Positions 31,813-42,396 of a stretch of 64,000 nt of DNA are shown one piece after another. A program made the position numbers and the translations under genes. Source of the DNA: Mytilinidion resinicola (Eukaryota; Ascomycota; Dothideomycetes; Mytilinidiales; Mytilinidiaceae); the NCBI RefSeq assembly GCF_010093595.1, contig NW_022985448.1, positions 1,220,593-1,284,592 on the forward strand, read 5' to 3'. How positions within the stretch are numbered: position 1 is the stretch's first letter; each line of letters starts with the position of its first letter. A model generated the notes under the pieces. That model saw only the letters and a list, made by a program, of their open reading frames with translations. It ran no database searches and was not told the origin of the DNA.

Positions 31813-34800
31813 CTACCTTCGCATATTTCGCGTCCCACCATTCTCGATAGCCGTCTTGCCAGTATCTGCTCCAGTCACGGCCCCAGGCGGCGGGTTGTTC
31901 TGCACGTACTCCCGCCTAATCCTGGCCGCTTCACGGTCCCAATCGACCACCCGTTTGTTGTACTCGGCGACATTCGCAGCGCCCTCCTCTCTAGCTGACT
32001 GCGTCTGGTCCAGGTATGGTTTCTTGACATCTGGGCTTGCATTCCGCCACATCTGCCCCAACGCGATGCGGACTTCAGTCTTGCTAGCTTTTGCAGTAGG
32101 GTCACCTGTTGCCTCCTTCCGTGCTTTGTCGCAGTCCGCTTTACATATGTGCCAATAGTCTTTCGTGTACAGCAGGAATGGATTCAAACCACCTCGACCG
32201 GGCCTGATGGGACGCTCGCCAATCTCGTTGAGAATGGCTCCTATGACAGACGCCTCGTAGTCCTCATCTCGTGCCTGACGCACGTTTCGTACTGGCTGCT
32301 GCGTAACGTCTTCATCGAGCTTATGTTTCAATCCTGCGGTTGTCGAGACGTGTGTAGGCTCGGCTTTGATCTTTTTCTCCACCAAGGGATGTTCCACCTT
32401 GATAGGTCCGATCATGGACTCGACCACCTCCGCGGCTGCCCGAAGTCCCGAAATATACGCGCCGTGGACCGTGGCAGGATGGCTTCCGCATGTGGCTTCT
32501 CCCGCAAAGTGCAGCGGTCCATGCGATTGAGCCATCTTGTCGTAGTCTCCTTGCTGAGTATATGGGCCTACGTATGAGTAGCTTCCCCGTGCGAACGGAT
32601 CCTTCTTCCAACGTGTGACAATCGTCTCTGAAGGGAGTGGCACTTTTGCTGGAGCGAACATCTTGGCCAACCTGCTGGTGACCTCTTGTATCAGGCTGTC
32701 ATTATCGGTTTGCTCTGTATGATGAGCCGAATTGCCAGCCATCAACGCAACAAGCATTGGCCGTCCACTGGTCTTGATGCAATTCCAGAACAGATAGAAC
32801 CGGCCTCGTCGAGAGTCGTAGTCCTTCTGATTTAGGCTTTCTTGTATTTCTGCTTCGTTGAGGAGGCCGAACATGTCGCGATCGGCTTCCCAGAATGGGG
32901 TGTCGTAGACCAGAATAACCTAAATCCACGTTAGGTGACATGCGACAGGATTGACTTTTGTGCAAATTCATACCTTGTTGAGGAGTCCAAAGCCAAGACG
33001 ATCTATAACCGAAGCCTTCCAGTCTGGTAAAGGTGGTTCGAATTTGATCGAACCCTCCTTCAGAACGCCCAATGGAGTAGTTATCACCAGTTTGTCTGCT
33101 TCGAAGACCTCCCCGTTTGTACATTCGACTCTCACGGGGACTGTTGTGTGTTCCTCTGAGCTATAGCGAATAGATTTGACGGCATGGTTGAATCTGATAT
33201 CCAGCTTCGTAGGGCACTGCCACAGACCGCGTGGGACTTGCACATAACCGCCGATGATCTGTGAATGGAAGCCCTCAAATTCGTTTCCTATATCCTGATC
33301 CCAACCGCTCAGACTGAGACTACCGATAGTAGCAGCATTGGCGTACTCGAGGTTTGCATGGTGCCAATTGAGCAGTCGCATATCTCTAGGCGTAATATTC
33401 AGAAGATCCCCATACTGCCTAATAGCGTCGTCCATTGTTTCTCCCAAAGTCGGATGTTCGGATGACTTTGTAATAGGATCCAAGTCAATCGACTGGCCAA
33501 GTGATACGTTCGGCTTGACCTGCCAGCCCATAGTGTGGGCGGCTTCTGCAGCAGACATGTCCGAATTTATCCCATTAGTGAGTACGTACGCACGTCCAGC
33601 CAGCTTTTCTACGCCAGATGACGGCTTGTCCTCGACAGTTGCATTGATCCCAGTGGAATTTTCTCGTGCATCGGAATCTTCGAGCGCTGAAATCATTGGG
33701 CCAGCCTCACCACCTGTATCTTTTCCGAACCATATCAGATTTCGGTCGCCTTCGACAGTTCGAAGGGGCACGGGTTTGTTGCGGTACACGCTCGCTCGAT
33801 CAAGGATGTCGTTGTACAGCCTTTCTACGAGCACGTCTTGACTCTTTTCCACCACTGTTCCATCATGGTCATACAAGATAGTGTTGTCCCTCAAGACATG
33901 GTAAGGTATCGCAAGCTGTCCACGAATGATGGCATTCATTGGATTCCCGTGGTCAAAGCCAACGATGATTTGAGCACCCATCTCGGCTGTACAGCGGCGA
34001 CCGGAAGCCAGATCGCAATTTGTTTGCTGCCGTAGCGGATGAGAGTACACTCGGCCACCGACGCGGTTTCGACCTTCTAGTAAAATGACCCTAGGTGGTT
34101 TCTCCCCATCGTTCGTCCATTGACTTCCAAGTTGTGCAAAAAGCCCTTCAAGCTGCCTAGCGCAACCCAGCCCAGACATACCAGCCCCAATGACGACGAT
34201 TGTTCGGCGTCGAGTTGCCTTTGATTTGGTTCGAGAGACTGGGCCGGCAGTATTCAGCACTTCTACACAGCCGAAATTGATGTAACCGTTCCTCATCAGC
34301 CAGTAATATGCGACTTTGGCCATATTGAAGTAGCGGGCGTCTTGTGCACAGCCCACTGCCTCCACTAGGTTTACACTAACCAAAGGATTTCTCGTAAATA
34401 GTCGAAGGATTGCGTTTCGGATGCTGAGATAGACCGAAACTTGCGGAAGCGTGATATGCTCCCTCAGAAGCTTGTATTCTCCGGGATGCAAGGCATATGG
34501 GTTGAGACGCGAACTGTATGCTGCAACTACGCCTTGACGTCCAAACTCCCCTGGGGAAATGGAAGATGGTATTGACGATCTTGCCCGGAATACAGGCGGC
34601 CGAACTTTCGCGGGGCTGCTATCCGATAGTCGAGGAGTGTATGCCTCTTGTGATTGAGATAGTTCAGGGGTGGAGGACATCTTGGGCCCATGTATGATTA
34701 GGCGGGGAGTCTTCTTGGACGAAGGGGTTGAATTTTCTTTGCTGTTGCTATGTGTGTCCATATGTGGCTTGGTTGATGAGTTTGTAGAGGGAACAAAAGC

Positions 34801-35272
34801 CGTGATGTGTGTTCTACTTAAAGCGTCAGAAAGTTAATTGTTACCAATAGTTTTCGCCTTTCAATGCGCGTTTGCTCCTGAGCTCATAGCGACTTAGATG
34901 CGACTGCCGCAGGTAAATGATGCAGAGGGAGAGTAGCTGCTATGGCAGGCGATTGGCGTACCCGTCAGATGTAGATGTAGCACCATCACCATCGTCTTTG
35001 CCACTTATATGACTACCCGCGCGTTCGGAAGCGTCTGGAAGATCGCCATACTGAACAGACGATGGCCCCGATTCACTGTATGGCTCGTATGCCAGATGAT
35101 CAAACCCAGCGAAAGGGATGACACTGGGATCTGATGCCTTCAACTGCAATGCCGGGCCTGCACCCCCATTCGCCAACGACATCGATAAGACATCGTCGTG
35201 CGCGGCATTGAAGAGGAACACATTATCGTTTATGGCATCGGGGTCAGGTTCGGCGGGATGGATGGTGAACAT
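31813..35272 (-). CDS. LSD1-type histone demethylase (SWIRM, amine oxidase, HMG)
   Basis: Preferred model: exons 35272-34962, 34813-32974 and 32919-31813, 1085 aa. It is an FAD-dependent lysine demethylase of the LSD1/KDM1 family, acting on histone H3 in the nucleus. The SWIRM domain spans roughly residues 200-285 (YSSRLNPYALHPGEYKLL to WLMRNGYINFG). The FAD-binding VVIGAGMSGLGCARQLEG lies near 308. The catalytic lysine is in FGLLNKVILVYDTPFW (Lys717), with AAG ending exon 2. The FAD-site GEATCGSHPATVHGAYISG is present. A C-terminal HMG box has NPFLLYTKDYW to KKPYLDQTQ. SWIRM-oxidase-HMG order is the filamentous-fungus arrangement (KdmA). The first exon joins by a CTGAC branch site and TAG acceptor in exact frame. 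A shorter protein starting at 34761 (964 aa) is the alternative. Confidence 0.9.
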
Positions 35273-36053
35273 GGCGCCCGTTCAGGCCGGTAGAGCATCG
35301 ACCGCTCGTGACGAGATGCCGCGAAGATGGAAAAGCGTGGGATGAATCAATCAAAGCAAAGTCGCGGCATCAGGGCGACCGCGGGGAGAGCAGCAAAGAG
35401 ACAAGGATTTGGAAGGTTTCATTCTTTGGAGATGCTTGAGGAGTGTCTTTGGCCGCATGCCCCTCTAGCTTTTCCACGCTGAAGATGAACTAGAAGCGAG
35501 GCCTGATTATGCTAGCAGCGCCGGTATAGTTAGTTACTTGCAATGCGGGACATCTCCAGACGCCAGGCATGCAGACGGTAGCATACGTCGAAGAGCAAGC
35601 CTCGAACGGAGAGGAGCGCGAGTACGAGAGATGGACTTCGAACAAGAGAGATTCTCGAATTTCCATTATGCTGCTCGCATACGACTGCATGTCTGGTTCA
35701 GTCTCATATGTAATAGGACTAGCTCCAGTTGGCGGTGTAGCTGAGCCTCCAACATGGAGCTCCACTCTCCCACGTCCACTCCCGCAGCTCACGGCCAGCA
35801 ATTGGGAGACGCAATTCCAGCTCCCTGCGTTGTAGCGCCACAGCGCCTTTCTTAATAAGACCACCGAGCATCGCATATGCCACATTGGCCTCGGCGCGAG
35901 CTTCCGCCCGCACCCAAACCCCTGCAGCCAGTCCCTCTGCACTTCGAGTGCCTCCATTCCCGCGCCTCCAATCCAAAGACCTCAAAGAACGAGTTTCACT
36001 CTTCTCAATTCTCCCCAGCCGTGCACTTTGGGCCCGCCCGTCTCCTCGTCACC
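35273..36053. promoter_or_regulatory. Divergent promoter region LSD1 / dynamitin
   Basis: About 780 bp between the two proposed start codons. ORFs here are short and I see no gene. If the shorter LSD1 start at 34761 is used, this region grows to 1.3 kb. Confidence 0.45.
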
Positions 36054-37473
36054 ATGGCACAAGGTCGCAAGTACGAAAACCTGCCCGATCTGGTGCGTTC
36101 CCCATCAGACACGTCTGTTGTGGGGTACTTAGCTAACATACGACTGTGCCACAGGACTCTGCGCCAGACATATACGAAACGCCCGAGCTGACTGAAGACA
36201 ACTCTACCATAGCGGTATTACATCCCATGCTACATCTGGTTCTGGCCTTGCAATACTGAATATTTCACCGCTTCAGGCCACCACAACAGCCCCATCGCCC
36301 CCCTCCTCCGCAGATGAAGAGTCTGATCAAGAGCACGCAAGTTTGAGCCATCGGCACCTACAGACAGAGCAAGCACGGACGCACTTCCAGCCAGCTCGCG
36401 TTGACGCACGCGATGTTGACTTTTCAGACCGCATCAATGGCCAGCAACGGTCATACCGCACCACGTCCCAGCGGCGGCGGGGCGATGAGTTGGGGGATCT
36501 CAGTGACGAAGAGGATGAGGATCTGATCAGCAAAGTTGACCGACTGCGGGAAGAGGTAGCGCGGGTCAAGATAGAGTTCGCGAAGGAGGCAGAAAAGCGG
36601 AAGGCTCAAGGGACCTCCGCCCCCGAATTAGCACACCCGTTTCAACAAATCATTGAAATGAGCGATGAGCTGGATGAAGTCTATGTGCAGCAACAACACG
36701 GCGGGGTGAAGGGCGCCGAAGCACAATTGGCAAGATCTGTCGCCCGATTATCTATCAGTAAGATCCCAAAGGGCCAGTCGCAGGCACAGAGCGATACCCC
36801 CACTCCTTACAACCCGCCTCAGCGCTTGGAGATCAGCCATGCTCTATCAAAAGCAGCAGAATTCGATGCAAGACTCGCGACGCTGGAGGAGTCTCTGGGC
36901 ATTGATGGAACGAACATGCCCCAACACGCGGAGCGACCGCCTGACGCGATACTATACACGCTCAACTCGCTAGAACAAGTCATGTCGACTCTTTCGGCCG
37001 CCTCAACCTCCTCTCTGGATACCGCTAGCAAGTCCGTGCGTAAGCTTGTGGAGGACGCAGATCGGCTAGAAGAGCTGCGGAAGTCCACCAGTGGAGACAA
37101 TGCTGTCGCGAAAGGCACCGTTGCCACGGAGGGACTCCTCCTCGGTCACCAGGCGGAGGAACAGGTTGCGAAGATCAATGCGTTGTATGGAATGCTGGAC
37201 ACCATTGAGACCCTGTCGCCAACTCTACCTCTTGTCCTCGATCGTCTACGGGAACTGAGGTTGATACATACTAGCGCCGGGACTGCAGACGCAATCTTGA
37301 AGGAGATAGAGGAGCGACAATCTAACCAAGAAGCCGAGATCAAGCAATGGCGGGGGTCACTGGAGGACATGGAGAAAAAGCTGTTAGCTGGTGAGACCAC
37401 CATGACGGACAATGTGAAGGGAGTAGGCGATTGGGTGAAGGATCTGGAGACGCGCATAGCGAAGCTCTCTTGA
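36054..37473 (+). CDS. Dynactin subunit 2 (dynamitin, p50)
   Basis: Three exons, 36054-36092, 36155-36214 and 36277-37473, all phase 0, give 431 aa. Dynamitin forms the shoulder of dynactin, linking the p150 arm to the Arp1 filament and so coupling dynein to cargo. The conserved N-terminal peptide is seen across the introns: KYENLPDL, then DSAPDIYETPEL. Further on come VDFSDRINGQQRSYR, then repeated heptad regions (LSDEEDEDLISKVDRLREEV, INALYGMLDTIETLSPTLPL, KQWRGSLEDMEKKL) that predict long coiled coils. The start has CACCATGG context. Its motor partner, the dynein intermediate chain, lies 18 kb to the right. Confidence 0.93.
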
Positions 37474-37673
37474 GGTGCCCTTCAGTTCTCGTCTGGACGT
37501 TGTGGACCGCTATCCTGTCTCACTTAAAAGCGGGGAGATAATCTTGGCATCCATGGGAAGCGTGGGCATAAACGGTGTTGTTCAGCATTGAGATACCCAT
37601 GAAACGAATTCAATTCCCGACCTAAAAATGTCGTGATAGTCTCTTAGATTTTGTGCTACATGGGACGTCTAAT

Positions 37674-39255
37674 TTATACAGTTATCATGACAGAGGCGTT
37701 CTTATACCAGCTCAAAAGCGGGTTCTCTCCGTTCCTGGTCTGCGTGTCCTCCACATATGCCCATCTCTTCAGATATTCCTCGTGGGAGAGCACACGCGTA
37801 AGCTTTCCAGTTATCGCGCGGTACATGTCCTCCATGACGCCGAAATCGGTAGGAAATAATATGTCAAAGAAGCCTTGCTGTACCTACAACTTTCATTAGC
37901 GCCAGAACATGAAATACTAGGGGAAACCCTTACTAATGGAGTTGTAACAGGCACTGTTTGTCGCTTATATCTCGTCTGCACAACAGGTGAATTTATACCG
38001 CGAATGGTGTCTGGCAGGCTGTGGAAGTCGCTCGTCACAAGCTTATGTGCGGGAAAGTAGGTGTAAAGGATGTCGAAGAATTGCATTAACCTTGTAGGTA
38101 TGTACTCCGGAGTTGTCATGTTCGGCGAGAATGGCACCATGGCACGCGCCTTTCGGACGAATCGTGACTCCCGCAGAGGGTGGTTGTAGGGGAATGTACA
38201 CGCAGCATCACGGACTCTCAGGTACCGCGCTGCAAGAGGGTCTAGGTTTCTGGAATAGAATTCATAGAAGTCACCGTTTGTGTCAATCAGAACGTTTGAT
38301 TGCAGAGGCTCTCCGGTGGTGGTATCGTATCTGAGGGCGTCATGAGCAAAATTGTCGAAAACCTCGAGAGCGAGAAAGAAGCATGGCGAAGGGACATATG
38401 TATCCCAGTCGAATATCGAACGATTGATGATGTCAACCTTGTCCGAGTGGCCGCGAGCGTATGCTGAACGGCGAAGACCCTGGGCCTGTATAGATGCGAG
38501 AGAAGTAGATATTTCTATGACCTTGAACTTGGTTCGCTCGTAAACCTCAGGATGAAGATCCCGAATGAAGTCCAATATGTTTAGCATCAACGTCCCGTTT
38601 CCAGCACCCATCTCATATATTGTGAGGTCGTGATAGGGGTATGAAGACAGCTTGTAATTGGTGACAAGATGACGAGCGATAGCTTCCCCATAGTACGGCC
38701 GGAAGAGCTCAGTGGGAGTATGCCATAGCTGCCTAGTCTCATTTTCCTCTTTTGCGTCCAGGGCATCCTCAAAGGCAGTGTAGCGCTCTCCAAGCAGGCG
38801 GTGGAATTCCTTTTCGTTCTGCATGGCACCGAAATTGAACGGCTCTCCGGGAGAGAAGATGACGACCTGCTTCGAGAAGTAGCCATAGTGAGGATTGTAC
38901 AAACTATCTAACAATTGGTTAGTCAAACTCTTATCAGAAGACGCTGTGCTGTGAATTGACCTTCAATAAAATCTCGAAGAAGCATCTTCACTCGTCTTGG
39001 CCGCTCTCTTCTCAACTTCAGGTTCTCGGCCGTGACCATGGGATATCGCCGATATTCCTCAGACTTGTCCAGTGGGAATAGATCTGTCCTTTGCTGCCAT
39101 TTGCTCTCCTTTGTGTCTCCATTGCTAGTAAAGGCGAGGCCCCGACGGGAAGCGCGTGGCAGGCGTGAATGGGCGGGCATGCGTCGTGCTATGCAATGCG
39201 CAGCGCGGTGAGAAAACAGCTGTCGGAAAAGCTGGGCAACGACGGGCGACTCCAT
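37674..39255 (-). CDS. NDUFAF7/MidA-type SAM-dependent methyltransferase
   Basis: Three exons, 39255-38961, 38907-37934 and 37883-37674, give 492 aa. The family (DUF185, SAM-dependent MTases) includes NDUFAF7, a mitochondrial arginine methyltransferase needed for complex I assembly. The SAM site motif I is IYEMGAGNGTLMLNILDFI. Upstream are SLYNPHYGYFSKQV and the substrate-side FRPYYGEAIARHL. The motif after it, FKVIEISTSLASIQ, is the expected acidic ribose-binding strand. Downstream come FFLALEVFDNFAHDALRYD and, in the last exon, VQQGFFDILFPTDF. The N terminus (MESPVVAQLFRQLF then Arg/Ser/His-rich) resembles a mitochondrial targeting sequence. Whether this paralogue is the complex I factor or a fungal-specific relative is not settled. 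It is divergent from the cysteine synthase across 196 bp. Confidence 0.88.
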
Positions 39256-39451
39256 GACTGCCCCGGGCGGATTGCAGCTATTCGCGCAACTGATTTGGAG
39301 GTGGCATGGGGGAGGGCGGCATTGGATGATGGAAGGTAGTTGGGATTCGCAACTCGAAGCTCCGCACTGGGTGAAGAGGCCCGTGACAAGCGAACGATGC
39401 CTTTTACCATCACACATTGCGACTATGCCAACATGAGATCTGACTCCCATT

Positions 39452-41110
39452 ATGGACAATCGTTCGAGGCTATATCTAGCAGGGGCTTTTGCTCTAGGTG
39501 TGCTACTTACTCTGGGATACAAAGACGTGTACCCGGATCTCGAGCGACGTTTTCGTGCACGGCGTCGAAAAAGCAGAGTCTACAAAGACTCAGAATCCAT
39601 TGTCGATGCCTCTAATCGCTTAATTCTGAGAGACCTTTCAAATCCCGCTGCTCTTCATCTTCCAGAAGGAGACATTCGGGAGGGAATCGAAGGCTGCATT
39701 GGAAATACACCGTTGATCAAGATCAAATCCTTGTCCGAGGCTACTGGCTGTGAGATATTAGCTAAAGCAGAGGTATTATTCTTTCTTCAGGTCGAAGGTC
39801 TTGTACTAAATCGAATTGAAGTTCCTGAATGGTGCTGGTAATAGCCCAAAGGATAGAGTCGCACTCAATATCATCAAAGTGGTGAGTTTCCTAACACCAT
39901 ACGGAAGTAGGTGGAGCTAATTAGGAACGCGGAAAGGCAGAGGAAGAGGGACTGTTAACACCACACTCTGGAGACATGATCTATGAAGGAACAGTCGGAA
40001 GCACAGGTATTTTATCTCATCTAAATCCACATCAGCTCTACACTTCACGTATCAGCTTGAGTACGCGCACCGGTGAAACCACAAAGTAACGCATGCCTAG
40101 GGATATCTTTGGCTGCTATATGTAGAGCTAGAGGCTACCTGGCTCATATGTATGCCTAAATATCCCTTCATCTAACAGCAAAAATGCTCACATAAGATTC
40201 TAGATGCATGCCAAATGACCAAGCCACCGAAAAGTCGGATCTGCTTCTCAAGCTAGGTGCCGAAGTTGAAAGAGTGCGGCCAGCACCGATAGTCGACCAG
40301 AACCAGTTCGTCAACATGGCACGTAATAGAGCTGCAGAACATACATCAGACCCAAATCGCCCTGGTCGCGGCATCTTTGCGGATCAATTCGAGACGGAAG
40401 CTAATTGGGAGGCTCACTTCAACGGAACGGGCCCAGAGATATTCAGGCAGACAGCGGGAAGTCTTGACGCCTTCGTGATAGGTGCTGGAACGGGAGGCAC
40501 AATATCTGGCGTTGCTAGGTTCCTGAAGCCGAGGCTTCCAGAGCTGAAGGTAGTTCTAGCAGACCCGCCGGGGAGTGGTCTTTACAACAAAGTCAAATTC
40601 GGTGTCATGTTCGACCCGAAAGAAAGAGAGGGTACGAGGAGGCGCCATCAAGTCGACACTGTCGTTGAAGGCATCGGTATTAACAGGCTCACAAACAATT
40701 TCGAAGTCGGAAGAGCACTAATAGACGATGCTGTCAGGGTAACAGATGACCAAGCGATTGCTATGGCAAGATGGCTTGTAGAAAAAGACGGTATATTTAT
40801 TGGCAGCAGTAGCGCCGTTAACTGTGAGTCAACCTGCCCAGAGCTTCTTGCAGATTTGATACAGGCGATAACAGGTTGAGTAGGCGTTGCCGCGACCAAG
40901 ATAGCCCAGCAGCTTGGACCTGGCCATCGAGTCGTCACTATTCTATGTGATAGGTATGTCTGCTTCATTGTCCGTCTTCTCATGGATTGGGATTCTCACT
41001 ACTATAACAGTGGCGCCCGACATCTCAGCAAATTCTGGGCTCGGGCTAGGCCAATAGGTGGGGAGGATGAGCTGTCTTTGGCGGACATCTTGGACCCGAA
41101 GGCCACATGA
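39452..41110 (+). CDS. Membrane-anchored cysteine synthase (Mcy1-like)
   Basis: Seven exons (39452-39772, 39822-39881, 39925-40006, 40101-40149, 40204-40823, 40884-40953, 41011-41110) give 433 aa. This is a fold-type II PLP enzyme of the cysteine synthase family, closest in layout to yeast YGR012W/Mcy1, a mitochondrial outer-membrane protein of unclear activity. A single hydrophobic segment near the N terminus (YLAGAFALGVLLTLGY) is followed by a basic stretch. The PLP lysine is in AGNSPKDRVALN (Lys117), split into its own 60-nt exon. The phosphate-binding GAGTGGTISGVARFLK and the late SSSAVNCVAATKIA are present. Each splice restores a conserved block. One domain is interrupted by six introns, more than most neighbours. 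Confidence 0.92.
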
Positions 41111-41753
41111 GTGAATATCGTGATACTCAAAGCCACCATGGCCGAATCGTTGGCCGGCAAATGCAACAATATCAAATCACTACTTCTAAGTTGCTAATTT
41201 ACTAGTTAGCATCTACATTCATCGAGGACGGCTAACAACTCTTGACCTCGAGTCTCAATTTTTTCAAACACCGCTTCTAGAACTTATGAGCATGATCACG
41301 GCGATTCAAAGCGCCCTAAGACATGTATGATCAATGTATAAATTCAAAGTACTCCGACTGCATTCTCTCCCGCAGAACAATGTCTAATGGTATCTTATCG
41401 TAAACAAAGGGAACGCTCTGGAACTTCTCAGAAGTCCATTTCTTTGTCCAGTTCTCCGATCGACAATCGCAGAACAATCGGACAAGGCTTCCACAAAGGC
41501 TTTGTTTTCCACGTAAAACTGTTCGCCCCTGTCCCTCTTAAATATGTCCCCCCAAACTCAGCTCGCCGCGCAGAACCTATCCCAGAACACTGTGCTCGCA
41601 TATCGAACCTGTTCTGAAAAACGAGAATCTGACGAAGCTCAAATCATCCTTTTAGGATCAACACGGGCAGAACTTGGCCGAAGTGCTAAGAACTAAAGCT
41701 TAAGCTTACATCTGCCTTACTTCAGTGCATCTTCCCGCATCTCACAAGTCACC
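41111..41753. other. Intergenic region
   Basis: 643 bp between two plus-strand genes. It holds the cysteine synthase 3' flank and the promoter of the next small gene. No RNA gene, repeat or convincing ORF is seen. Confidence 0.5.
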
Positions 41754-42218
41754 ATGTCTCCTGCCGCCCGTTCCCCAGCCCTCGCTGCCAAAATCGCCGC
41801 CATGCGCCTCAAAATCTGCCCCATAGTGAGCGTAATTTGCGGCCAAGCATCCGAGCACTTCCCCGGCACAATGCTAGAGTTCTGGCTGCTAACAGAGGCC
41901 CAACTGGACAGCATGGCGCACTTCTACAGCCAGAGCACGCCCGACGAGTTCACGAATCTGTACCCCCGGCCCATGAAGTGGGACAAGGACTTCCTGTCTA
42001 TGGAAACCCCGAGAGCGCTGAGTTCGCGGGAGAAGCGGTATCGGCTAAATATGCAGGATCGGATGGCTATCAAGCGGAGGAAGTTTGCGAAGTTTGTTGG
42101 AATGAGGGGTTGTGAGACGCCGGCGTGGGAGGTTAGAGCCCATATAAGGGCAGTGGAGAGTCGGATTCTGCGGATAGTAGAGGAGGAAGAGCGGATTTTG
42201 AAGCGGAAGAGATGTTGA
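41754..42218 (+). CDS. Conserved-looking small protein of unknown function
   Basis: A single exon encodes 154 aa. I do not recognise a named domain. The start has GTCACCATG context and a pyrimidine-rich leader. The N-terminal third is hydrophobic-amphipathic (CPIVSVICGQASEHFPGTML). The middle is aromatic and acidic (LDSMAHFYSQSTPDEFTNLY). The C-terminal third is strongly basic with a predicted helix (RMAIKRRKFAKFVGMRGCET and RIVEEEERILKRKRC). The clean composition and codon use like its neighbours argue for a real gene, probably a fungal-specific family. It is convergent with NOP14, 178 bp apart. Confidence 0.7.
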   Translation: MSPAARSPALAAKIAAMRLKICPIVSVICGQASEHFPGTMLEFWLLTEAQLDSMAHFYSQSTPDEFTNLYPRPMKWDKDFLSMETPRALSSREKRYRLNMQDRMAIKRRKFAKFVGMRGCETPAWEVRAHIRAVESRILRIVEEEERILKRKRC

Positions 42219-42396
42219 CCAGGGCTAGTCCTTTACGTTGCATGACTGGTGTTTAGCAGCATCACTGGGATCATTAGCATATAGATATTCTATCAGGGGC
42301 GATACTGATGGACAAAAACTTCCACGTACTCTGATAGGTACGCAAAATGTAATATTCTGCACATCCAAATTCAGACAAGAAATGTTGAGCAGGCCT

